Positions 57,246 through 64,000 of a stretch of DNA of 64,000 nucleotides are shown here, piece by piece. The DNA is from Corynebacterium ciconiae DSM 44920. GTDB taxonomy: Bacteria > Actinomycetota > Actinomycetes > Mycobacteriales > Mycobacteriaceae. How positions within the stretch are numbered: the first letter of the stretch is position 1; each line of letters opens with the position of its first letter. A model generated the notes under the pieces. It did no database searches. It had not been told where the DNA came from and was given only the letters and a program-made list of their open reading frames with translations. The translations under genes and the position numbers were made by a program. The DNA is taken from the NCBI RefSeq assembly GCF_030440575.1, contig NZ_CP047189.1:2294001-2358000 (forward strand), given 5' to 3'.

Positions 57246-59254
57246 TACTTGTAATTCCTTGTCATCAGCGGAACGGCTTCGAAGTACAGCGGTTCGGCGT
57301 GGCGGATGAACTTACCCTCGCCGGCGGGCTCCCATGCGGAGACGAAGCACCAGTTATCGTCATCGCGGCGGGCCTCGCCGTCTTCGGTGAGGTGATCTTC
57401 GCGGTAGTGCGCGCCGCAGGACTCGTCGCGGTCAAGAGCGTCAACACACATGAGCTCGCCGAGGTCGATGTAGTCGGCCACGCGCAGGCCGTACTCCAGC
57501 ACCTGGTTCATCTCATCGGCCTTGCCGGGGATGTTGACGTTGGCCCAGAACTCCTTGCGCAGGGCGCGGATCTTCTCGATGCCGTCGGCCAGGTCACGCT
57601 GGTTACGGGACACGCCGCAGGAGAAGTACAGGATCTCACCGAGCTGGCGGTGGAAGTACTCCGGGCCGTGCTCGCCCTTGACGTTCATCAGGGTGGAGAT
57701 GCGGTCCTCTGCGCGCTGCACGGCGGCCTTAGCCTCCGGAGAGTCGGCGGAGAGAACTTCCTTGCCGAGGTGCTCGCCGAGGTAGTTCGGAACAGTGAAC
57801 GGGATGGTGAACCAGCCGTCCACAGAGGCCGAGAGCAGCGAGTTGGCGCCCAGACGGTTAGCGCCGTGGTAGGTCCAACCACACTCGCCGGCGGCGAAGA
57901 GGCCGTCCACCGAGGTCATCAGGTTGAAGTCCGTCCACAGACCACCCATGGTGAAGTGGCAGGTGGGGGCAATACGCATCGGCACCTTGTAGGGGTTCTC
58001 GCCGGTGGCCTCCTCGTACATGGTGAAGAGGTTGCCGTAACGGGCGCGAATCTTGTCCTCGCCGAGACGCTGGATGGCGTCGCGGAAGTCCAGGTAGGCC
58101 GAGTTGTGCAGCGGTCCCACACCGAGGCCCTTGTTGATCTGCTGGGAGATCGCACGGGAGGCCACGTCGCGGGGCACGAGGTTACCGAATGCCGGGTAGC
58201 GACGCTCGAGGAAGTAGTCGCGCTCCTCCTCGGGGATGCTGTTGGCATCGCGGTCGTCCTTCTCCGTCACCGGGGACCAGATGCGGCCGTCGTTACGCAG
58301 CGATTCCGACATCAGGATGGTCTTGGATTGCCAGTGCGAGTTCACGGGCAGGCCGGTCGGGTGGAACTGGATGAAGGACGGGGAAGCCAAGTAGGCGCCC
58401 GCATCGTAGGCACGCATCATGGCAGAAGCGTTGGAGTTCTTCGCCAGCGTGGACATGTGATAGACGTTGCCGTAACCACCGGTAGCCAACACCACAGCGT
58501 GGGCGGTGTGGGCCTTGATCTCGCCGGTGATGAGGTTGCGCATCACAACGCCATCGCAGTGCTTGCCACCCTCACGCTCGTTGATGATCAGATCAACCAT
58601 CTCGTTGTGGGTGAAGATCTCCACGGTGCCCTCGTGGATCTGGCGCTGCAGCGCGGAGGCAGCGGAAAGCTGCAGCTGCTGGCCGGTTTGACCACGGGTG
58701 TAGTAGGTGCGGGAGACCTGCACACCACCGAAGGAACGGGTGGCTAGGGTGCCGCCGTACTCGCGGGCGAAGGGAGCGCCGATGGCGCTCATGTGGTCGA
58801 TCACACGGACGGACTCATAAGCCAGACGCCAGCAGTCATGCTCGCGGCAGCGGTAGTCGCCACCCTTGACGGTGTCCTTCACGTGGCGGTACGCACCATC
58901 GTTGTCCACCTTCTTGCCACGGGCGGAGTTCACACCACCCTGGGCGGCGATGGAGTGCGCACGACGCGGGGCGTCGTGGTAGGTGAAGCACTTGACGTTA
59001 TAACCCAGCTCGCCGAGAGCCGCAGCGGCGCCGCCGCCGGAGAGGCCGGTGCCCACCACGATCACGGTGAACTTGCGGCGGTTCAGCGGGGAGACCAGCG
59101 TCATGTGGTCCTTCTGGTATTCCCACATGTCCTTGGTGGGAACCACGCCGTGCGGTGCCTGGTCGTTGAGGACCGAGCCGAGGGAGACACCCTCCACTAC
59201 GGAGGCAGGAGCCTCGAAGTTGTCGAGGAAGGACGTATCGATTTCTTTACTCAT
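57245..59254 (-). CDS. sdhA: Succinate dehydrogenase flavoprotein subunit
   Basis: Oxidises succinate to fumarate with covalently bound FAD, cytoplasmic face of complex II. The 669 residues show the FAD-binding VVGTGLSGGGAAAALGELG, the FAD-attachment region RRAHSIAAQGGVN, and active-site segments FIQFHPTGLP and RGHYREDH-like SCGAHYREDHL. It is 23 bp after sdhC and one base overlaps sdhB. Confidence 0.97.
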   Translation of the reverse strand: MSKEIDTSFLDNFEAPASVVEGVSLGSVLNDQAPHGVVPTKDMWEYQKDHMTLVSPLNRRKFTVIVVGTGLSGGGAAAALGELGYNVKCFTYHDAPRRAHSIAAQGGVNSARGKKVDNDGAYRHVKDTVKGGDYRCREHDCWRLAYESVRVIDHMSAIGAPFAREYGGTLATRSFGGVQVSRTYYTRGQTGQQLQLSAASALQRQIHEGTVEIFTHNEMVDLIINEREGGKHCDGVVMRNLITGEIKAHTAHAVVLATGGYGNVYHMSTLAKNSNASAMMRAYDAGAYLASPSFIQFHPTGLPVNSHWQSKTILMSESLRNDGRIWSPVTEKDDRDANSIPEEERDYFLERRYPAFGNLVPRDVASRAISQQINKGLGVGPLHNSAYLDFRDAIQRLGEDKIRARYGNLFTMYEEATGENPYKVPMRIAPTCHFTMGGLWTDFNLMTSVDGLFAAGECGWTYHGANRLGANSLLSASVDGWFTIPFTVPNYLGEHLGKEVLSADSPEAKAAVQRAEDRISTLMNVKGEHGPEYFHRQLGEILYFSCGVSRNQRDLADGIEKIRALRKEFWANVNIPGKADEMNQVLEYGLRVADYIDLGELMCVDALDRDESCGAHYREDHLTEDGEARRDDDNWCFVSAWEPAGEGKFIRHAEPLYFEAVPLMTRNYK

Positions 59255-59277
59255 GGAACTTAACTCTCCTGGAATCC

Positions 59278-60033
59278 TTAGCTGATCCAGCCCGCAAGGA
59301 CTGCGACGGGGATCAGCACGTTGCCGATCAGGACGATGGCGGGAACAAGGTAAGCAATGAAGGAGAGCACGGCACGCCAGCGCTTACCCACAATGCCCAG
59401 GTCGCTCACTGCCACCCACATACCGTGAGTGAGGTGCAGGAACAGGCAGAGCTGAGCAATGATGTAGAAGATGGCCACGGCGGGACGGCTGAAGGTCGCC
59501 ACAACGTTGGCATAGACCTCACCGTGCTCGAAGGCCGAGGATGCCGCCGGCTGGACACCAATGGTCAAGTCCAAAAGGTGGAAGATGATGAAGGCCAGCA
59601 GCACGATGCCGGTGACGATCATGGTCTGCGTAGCGAAGCTCTGCAGACCGCCCATCTTGTTGGTGCGGCGGAACTTGCCGCGGGATTGGTGAGCGCGGCC
59701 CACAATGGTGAAGGCTCCCCAGATGTGGAGGATGATGCCCACCAGCAGGATAATGCGCAGAATCCACAGCACGGATCCATAAGGCATAACGGGCTCACCG
59801 ACGGTACGGAAGAACTCGCCGTACTCATCGATTGCGGGGCGGCCGTCATGATCCGGCAAGAAGATCTTCAGGTTACCCACCATGTGAACAACGACGAATC
59901 CAGCAAAGATCAGGCCGGTGATCGCCATCGTGAGCTTCACGGCCCAGGTGGGATAACCCGGCCGCTCGCGAAGTGGTTTTTCAGTGATTTTGCCGTGCGC
60001 GATTGCGTCACGGTCGTCATATTTAACAGTCAT
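59278..60033 (-). CDS. sdhC: Succinate dehydrogenase cytochrome b subunit
   Basis: Membrane anchor of complex II, 251 residues with five predicted spans, the single-polypeptide form that carries two haems and replaces separate SdhC and SdhD. His residues in the spans (VVHMVGNLKIF, GIILHIWGAF, FIIFHLLDL, LFLHLTHGMW) are candidate haem ligands. First gene of the operon. Upstream are GlxR- and DtxR-like sites. Confidence 0.95.
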   Translation of the reverse strand: MTVKYDDRDAIAHGKITEKPLRERPGYPTWAVKLTMAITGLIFAGFVVVHMVGNLKIFLPDHDGRPAIDEYGEFFRTVGEPVMPYGSVLWILRIILLVGIILHIWGAFTIVGRAHQSRGKFRRTNKMGGLQSFATQTMIVTGIVLLAFIIFHLLDLTIGVQPAASSAFEHGEVYANVVATFSRPAVAIFYIIAQLCLFLHLTHGMWVAVSDLGIVGKRWRAVLSFIAYLVPAIVLIGNVLIPVAVLAGWIS

Positions 60034-60099
60034 GGCACCTCCAGTGTCGCTAATACCTTACGGCCGTTTTCACAGGCAGAACCACTCGCTCCATAAGTG

Positions 60100-60115
60100 G
60101 GTGACCCAACTCACA
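60100..60115. promoter_or_regulatory. GlxR (CRP-type) binding site at sdhC
   Basis: GGTGA-CCCAAC-TCACA matches TGTGA-N6-TCACA at nine of ten positions, 67 bp upstream of the sdhC ATG. GlxR control of sdhCAB is established in C. glutamicum. Confidence 0.75.
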
Positions 60116-60143
60116 TCGCCAGAACTAGCGCATGAGAAGTGTT

Positions 60144-60162
60144 TTAGGTTAGGCTCGCCTTC
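60144..60162. promoter_or_regulatory. DtxR-box-like sequence upstream of sdhC
   Basis: TTAGGTTAGGCTCGCCTTC. The first twelve bases match the DtxR consensus (TTAGGTTAGSCT); the second half is weaker. Would link the iron-rich enzyme to iron supply. Confidence 0.5.
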
Positions 60163-60280
60163 AGAAGAAGTGTGCTGCGGGGCCGTTATGGCAGTTCACT
60201 GCGAATTCTCATTCCTCTTTCAGCCTACGCGGTCGACGGGCCGTTTCGAGATTCACATTTACCCCAATTCTCACAATCAA

Positions 60281-60293
60281 CCCCTATTGGGGG
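60281..60293. promoter_or_regulatory. RamA-like paired C4/G4 site
   Basis: CCCCTATTGGGGG in the sdhC-ramB gap. RamA binds runs of four to six G or C in tandem or inverted pairs. The match is short and only suggestive. Confidence 0.4.
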
Positions 60294-60598
60294 CACTTTC
60301 GCGATCCTAAATTACGCAACATTTTTGGTTCTTAATTCAGGCTCCACTCAGGCGGAAATCTGCCCCACATCTTCCATCCCCCTTTACCACACTACCCACC
60401 GCCCACCTTCCCCATAATTGCAGCTCACAGCCCCAAAGGTCGCGGGCAGGATCCGGCAGCGCCGGCGGCGCTCGCGGGCCCGATGCGCGGGCACCACACC
60501 CATAGGTGGGCGTCGATAAGCGAGAGATCGCTCAGCCCAGCACCCCGAATACGCGGGTGGGGCGGCCCTGTCCAGCAGGTGGGTACCGATCCGGTTAT

Positions 60599-60620
60599 AG
60601 TGACCCCGCTCACCTATTAT
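60599..60620 (+). promoter_or_regulatory. ramB promoter with overlapping GlxR-like site
   Basis: AGTGA-CCCCGC-TCACC (60599-60614) matches the GlxR consensus at eight of ten positions. TATTAT (60615-60620) lies 6 bases before the ramB ATG, which would make a leaderless message. TATAGT at 60596-60601 is the alternative -10. No ribosome site precedes the ATG. Confidence 0.55.
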
Positions 60621-60626
60621 GTCTCT

Positions 60627-62048
60627 ATGGGAAAAACATACGTGGGCTCTAGGTTGCGGCAACTGCGACGAGAACGGGATCTCAGCCAGGCATCCCTTGC
60701 GGACACCCTCGGGCTTTCAGCCTCGTATGTCAATCAAATTGAACACGATGTGCGCCCGCTCACCGTCTCGGTGCTCTCGAAAATCACTGAGGCATTCGGA
60801 ATTGATGCCACCTTCTTTTCTCGCGAGGACGATTCGCGGCTCCTCGCCGAAGTAAAAGACGTGATCGCCGATAAAGAACTTGTGTCCCAACCGGTGGATC
60901 TCGCGGAACTCTCGGAGGTCGTCGCCGATCACCCCGCCGTGGCCAAAACAATTGTGGATATGCACCGGCGCTATCGCAGCATTCGCGATAAACTCTCGCT
61001 GCTCACCGATCACCGCAGCCACGCCGATGAAATCAATGACCAGCCCGGCGATGTGCTGGACATGCCACATGAGCAGGTGCGGGATTTCATCCACGCCAAT
61101 AACAACTACTTTCACAGCCTCGACACCGCCGCCGAAAAGCTCCACCACACACTGGGGCTGAGCCTGAACACCAGCCCCAGCATCCTGGCGGCGCTGCACC
61201 GGTATGTCACCGAGACTCACGGGGTGACAGTGGTGCCCACCACCGCCAGCAGCACCCTGCACCGATTTGACCCCAGCACCTCCACCCTGGAGATCTCCAC
61301 TCTGATCAGCCCCGGCCAACAGGCCTTTCGCATTGCTAGTGAGCTGGCTTATCTCGAAATCGGCCCTGAGCTGCACCAGCTTGTCGACGAAGCCGAGTTC
61401 ACCACCCACGAATCCACGCTGCTGGCGCTGCGCGGTTTGGCCAGCTACTACGCAGCGGCGCTGCTCTTGCCCTACACCGAGTTCCATGAGCGGGTGGAAA
61501 AGTCCCGGTATGACTTGGAGTATCTGGCCAGCTACACCGGCTTAGGCTTCGAAACGATCTGCCACCGCGTATCCACCCTGCAGCGGCCTGGGCTGCGGGG
61601 GATTCCCTTCACCTTTATCCGCGTGGACCGCGCTGGCAATATGTCCAAGCGGCTCTCCGCTGCGGGATTTCATTTCACCCACTCGGGCGGCACCTGTCCG
61701 CTGTGGAATGTCTATGAGGCCTTTTCCAGTCCCGGCCATCTGCAGCGTCAATTCGCCTCCATGCCCGATGGCCGCACCTATGTATGGGTGGCCCGCACCG
61801 TCAGCCACCGCTATGGCACCTTCGAGCAGCGCGGCAAAGAGTTCGCAATCGGGCTTGGCTGCGAGGCCCGCCACGCCGGACGCATGGTGTACTTCGACTC
61901 GATGCCGGTATCCACCCCCGCGGCCGCCGTGCCGATCGGACCCGGCTGCCGAGTGTGCGCGCGCACCGACTGCGCCCAGCGCGCCTTCCCCGCCATCCAA
62001 GGCATTACGCGCGTCGACGCCCACTCTTCCTCCCTGGCCGCCTATTAG
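60627..62048 (+). CDS. ramB: Transcriptional regulator RamB (acetate/propionate metabolism)
   Basis: Regulator of acetate metabolism genes, 473 residues. Seen: an N-terminal Xre-type helix-turn-helix (GSRLRQLRRERDLSQASLAD through SASYVNQIEHDVRPL, ~5-50), an IrrE/ImmA-like middle region (ELAYLEIGPEL... LASYYAAALLLPYTEF) without an HExxH metalloprotease site, and the family C-terminal domain (DUF2083-like) with a Cys motif GCRVCARTDCAQRAFP (C-x2-C-x4-C). Divergent placement from sdhC is as in C. glutamicum. The ATG at 60627 (MGKTYVGSRL) is chosen over an open frame beginning ~48 codons earlier. Confidence 0.94.
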   Translation: MGKTYVGSRLRQLRRERDLSQASLADTLGLSASYVNQIEHDVRPLTVSVLSKITEAFGIDATFFSREDDSRLLAEVKDVIADKELVSQPVDLAELSEVVADHPAVAKTIVDMHRRYRSIRDKLSLLTDHRSHADEINDQPGDVLDMPHEQVRDFIHANNNYFHSLDTAAEKLHHTLGLSLNTSPSILAALHRYVTETHGVTVVPTTASSTLHRFDPSTSTLEISTLISPGQQAFRIASELAYLEIGPELHQLVDEAEFTTHESTLLALRGLASYYAAALLLPYTEFHERVEKSRYDLEYLASYTGLGFETICHRVSTLQRPGLRGIPFTFIRVDRAGNMSKRLSAAGFHFTHSGGTCPLWNVYEAFSSPGHLQRQFASMPDGRTYVWVARTVSHRYGTFEQRGKEFAIGLGCEARHAGRMVYFDSMPVSTPAAAVPIGPGCRVCARTDCAQRAFPAIQGITRVDAHSSSLAAY

Positions 62049-62085
62049 CTCCCAGCGGGGTCTGTCACCTTTTCAAGCGGCTACC

Positions 62086-63231
62086 ATGAGATTCATGCTG
62101 GAAGCCTTGCCCGTCTCACCCGCTGATCCCGCCGCGATCCTGCCCGATCTTGCCGCCGCACTCGCCGGCGAACGCAGCCTGCTGCCCCTGCCTGCCGCGG
62201 ATCGCGCCCGGGCGCAGCAACTGGCCCGCACCATGCGCGTGGGCGAGCCGATCGATCCGGAGGTGGCGCTGGTGATGTCTACCTCCGGCTCCACCGGCAC
62301 ACCGAAGGGGGCGCTGCTCAGCGGGGAAAACCTCGCCGCCTCGGCGGTGGCCACCCACAACGCCCTGCATGGGCCCGGGTCGTGGGTGCTGGCTCTACCC
62401 GCTCACCACATCGCCGGCATCCAGGTGCTCGTGCGCAGCATCCTCGCCGAGACCACCCCCACTGTCCTCGACGTCTCCCGCGGCTTTAACCTCACCGCCT
62501 TCGCCAGCGCTACCGCCGAAGCCCGGCGCACAGGCGGTGATGATCCGCTCTACACCGCGCTCGTCCCCAATCAGCTGCACAAGGCCTTAGAGTCCTTGCA
62601 GGGCATCGAGGCTTTGCGGCTTTACGACGCCATCCTCATCGGCGGCGGACCCACCACCGACAGCACCCGCGCGGCCGCGAAGCGCCTCGGGATCTCGGTG
62701 GTGTGCACCTATGGTTCCTCGGAGACCGCCGGCGGCTGCATCTACGATGGCGTGCCTATCGAATGGGCCTCGGTGAAGCTCACCGGCACGCAAGGACGCA
62801 TTCACCTCGGCGGGCCGATGGTGGCCCGCGGCTACCGCAATGTGGGGGCGAAGGAGACAGACGCCTTCGCCCACCCAGGGTGGTTTTCTACCAGCGATTG
62901 CGGCTATATCAGCGATGGCGTGCTGCACGTGACCGGGCGGCTGGATGCGATCATCTCCTCCGGCGGGTTGAAACTGCACCCCGAGGTACTGGAGCAGGAG
63001 CTGCTCAATATCGCAGGCGTGGATAGTGCCTGCGTCACCGGTATTCCCGACGCCCGGCTGGGCCAGGCGATCGTGGCCGCCTACTCCGGCAGCGCACGCG
63101 TGGGCGAGATCATCGAGGCACTCGATCACCTACCCCGCTGGCAGCTGCCCAAGCAGTTACTGCGGGTCGATGCCCTACCCACCACTGGTCCCGGCAAGGT
63201 GGATAGGCGGGCTGTGGCTCGGCTGTTTTAA
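62086..63231 (+). CDS. menE: o-Succinylbenzoate-CoA ligase
   Basis: Activates o-succinylbenzoate for menaquinone synthesis. Compact 381-residue acyl-adenylating enzyme, the length usual for actinobacterial MenE. Seen: P-loop MSTSGSTGTPKGALLSGEN, TYGSSETAGGC, the hinge WFSTSDCGYISDG and ISSGGLKLHPEVLEQ, and catalytic Lys in PTTGPGKVDRRA. Two ATGs (62086 and 62095) could start it. It follows ramB by 37 bp on the same strand. Menaquinone is the electron acceptor for the neighbouring succinate dehydrogenase. Confidence 0.92.
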   Translation: MRFMLEALPVSPADPAAILPDLAAALAGERSLLPLPAADRARAQQLARTMRVGEPIDPEVALVMSTSGSTGTPKGALLSGENLAASAVATHNALHGPGSWVLALPAHHIAGIQVLVRSILAETTPTVLDVSRGFNLTAFASATAEARRTGGDDPLYTALVPNQLHKALESLQGIEALRLYDAILIGGGPTTDSTRAAAKRLGISVVCTYGSSETAGGCIYDGVPIEWASVKLTGTQGRIHLGGPMVARGYRNVGAKETDAFAHPGWFSTSDCGYISDGVLHVTGRLDAIISSGGLKLHPEVLEQELLNIAGVDSACVTGIPDARLGQAIVAAYSGSARVGEIIEALDHLPRWQLPKQLLRVDALPTTGPGKVDRRAVARLF

Positions 63232-63242
63232 CCTCGGCTGTT

Positions 63243-64000
63243 TTAGCCTAGAGCCCGCCCCAGCTGCTGCACGTCCTCGACGCTATAGAGCTGGGCGATA
63301 GCGGCATCGTTGCCACGAGATAGGTTGCTGCGCACCAACGGCCGCCACGCCGCGGAGGGAAGCAGCGGAAAGTGAGCAGGTCTGGGGCGTACCTGCGCCA
63401 CGGGCAGGCCGGCACGCAAGGCCGCGTGGTGCAGGAAAAGATCATCACAGCGCAGACTCGCCCCAAGATCCTGTCTGCTCAGCTGGGCGAGGGTGTGCAC
63501 GAAGCGCGGCGGATAGCACACCGCGCTCACCCCAGTGGCCACGTGCAGCAGAGAGGCATCGGTGCTACGCACCGGCCGCCACTGGCTATAGGGGGCGATG
63601 CGCTGGTTGTTCAGCCTGATGCGGTGGGCGCGGTGAGCGGTGATGTGGTGGGGCCGGGCGGCGTCGATAAGCCGAGGCACGCACCAGGGAAGATAGAGCA
63701 CATCATCATCAATGGTGATAAGCCATCGCCCAGGATGGGCCCGCGCCGCGGGAAGATATTTTGTGTGCGGCCCCAAGCCCGGTTCTGCCTTGCGGATGCG
63801 CAGGCCACGATCGCACAGCCGCTGTAGGCCGGCTGGACGCGGGGCGGCATAGTCCCGCGGTTCGAGCCACAGCTCCACTGGGCCGGCATGGGCCACTGAC
63901 TCGATGGCCAAATGCACCCACCGCAACCGCCGACCGTGACTGGTGAGCGTGATGATCACCTCGGGGTGCTGCGGCAGCGGGGTGCGCGAGGTGCGGTTAC
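63243..64000 (-). CDS. Glycosyltransferase, GT-A type (runs off the right edge)
   Basis: Predicted glycosyltransferase of the nucleotide-diphospho-sugar fold. Seen: VIITLTSHGRRLRWVHLAIESV near the 5' end, the metal-binding acid run WLITIDDDVLYLPWCVPRLIDAA, and a later acceptor-domain stretch LRCDDLFLHHAALRAG. The frame has no stop up to the window edge. The GTG at 63957-63959 is a possible start, but in-frame codons before it (RTPLPQHPEV) look like protein, so the gene probably begins outside the window. Ends 11 bp from menE. Substrate unknown. Confidence 0.75.
   Translation of the reverse strand, partial: NRTSRTPLPQHPEVIITLTSHGRRLRWVHLAIESVAHAGPVELWLEPRDYAAPRPAGLQRLCDRGLRIRKAEPGLGPHTKYLPAARAHPGRWLITIDDDVLYLPWCVPRLIDAARPHHITAHRAHRIRLNNQRIAPYSQWRPVRSTDASLLHVATGVSAVCYPPRFVHTLAQLSRQDLGASLRCDDLFLHHAALRAGLPVAQVRPRPAHFPLLPSAAWRPLVRSNLSRGNDAAIAQLYSVEDVQQLGRALG

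Larger units (their letters stand above)
60034..60626. promoter_or_regulatory. sdhC-ramB divergent control region (593 bp)
   Basis: Non-coding region between two genes of carbon metabolism. It contains a GlxR-like site close to sdhC (60100-60115), a DtxR-box-like site (60144-60162), paired C4/G4 runs typical of RamA targets (60281-60293), a GC-rich hairpin-prone stretch (~60440-60490), and ramB promoter elements (60596-60620) overlapping a second GlxR-like site (60599-60614). Confidence 0.7.

Noticed and set aside
57206..58747. 513-codon open frame antisense to sdhA
   Set aside because: Same reason; sdhA is unambiguous on the other strand.

Overview
The window reads as chromosomal DNA of a high-GC, mycolic-acid actinobacterium, almost certainly a Corynebacterium. 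Diagnostic content includes ramB divergent from sdhCAB, the dnaK-grpE-dnaJ-hspR operon with HspR boxes (HAIR elements), mycothiol genes (mshA and a mycothiol-type formaldehyde dehydrogenase), senX3-regX3, a single-subunit type of SdhC, DUF2505/DUF2516/DUF2993/DUF445 genes, and a 33-residue bS22-like ribosomal protein. No tRNA, rRNA, insertion sequence, prophage or CRISPR array was recognised.

Layout. (1) 1-7.1 kb: a minus-strand cluster of a tubulin-like GTPase, a secreted/membrane-anchored von Willebrand factor A (VWA) protein and a small membrane protein. This is the least understood part of the window and the best candidate for an undescribed system. (2) 7.2-12.8 kb: a GH76 glycosidase-like protein with a DUF1801 protein, then an apparent operon of a rhodanese-like protein whose active-site Cys is Ser, a large acidic membrane protein, pyrE and a SPOUT RNA methyltransferase. 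(3) 13.1-14.5 kb: an MFS exporter with a palindromic operator. (4) 14.8-29.7 kb: protein quality control and detoxification: clpB, a globin-reductase, a nitrilase-family amidase, a small helical protein coupled to a DUF1023 hydrolase, an aldehyde dehydrogenase, a metallo-beta-lactamase-fold hydrolase plus mycothiol-dependent formaldehyde dehydrogenase, and hspR-dnaJ-grpE-dnaK. The clpB and dnaK promoters share a SigH-type core (GGAACA-N16-CGTTGTA) and HAIR boxes, so both should answer to heat/thiol stress through SigH and HspR.

(5) 29.8-43.2 kb: hemA-hemC, glutaredoxin-like protein, a HAD phosphatase, bS22, a BldC/excisionase-like DNA-binding protein, proC, ppx and a membrane protein, a Cys-rich protein, senX3-regX3, gpmA and mshA. 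(6) 43.4-55.9 kb: fadD, an anchored Ser/Pro-rich protein, murB, DUF2505, a methyltransferase, DUF2993, a degenerate DeoC-like protein, a four-gene ABC-2 transporter/two-component cassette, DUF2516, DUF445 and a 33-residue membrane peptide. (7) 56.1-64 kb: sdhC-sdhA-sdhB plus a small membrane gene, facing ramB across a 593-bp control region with GlxR-, RamA- and DtxR-like sites; then menE and a glycosyltransferase running off the right edge.

Most genes are packed into short operons. Many ends are marked by strong hairpins, several with U-tracts. All motif and site calls were read by eye; no database search was run.
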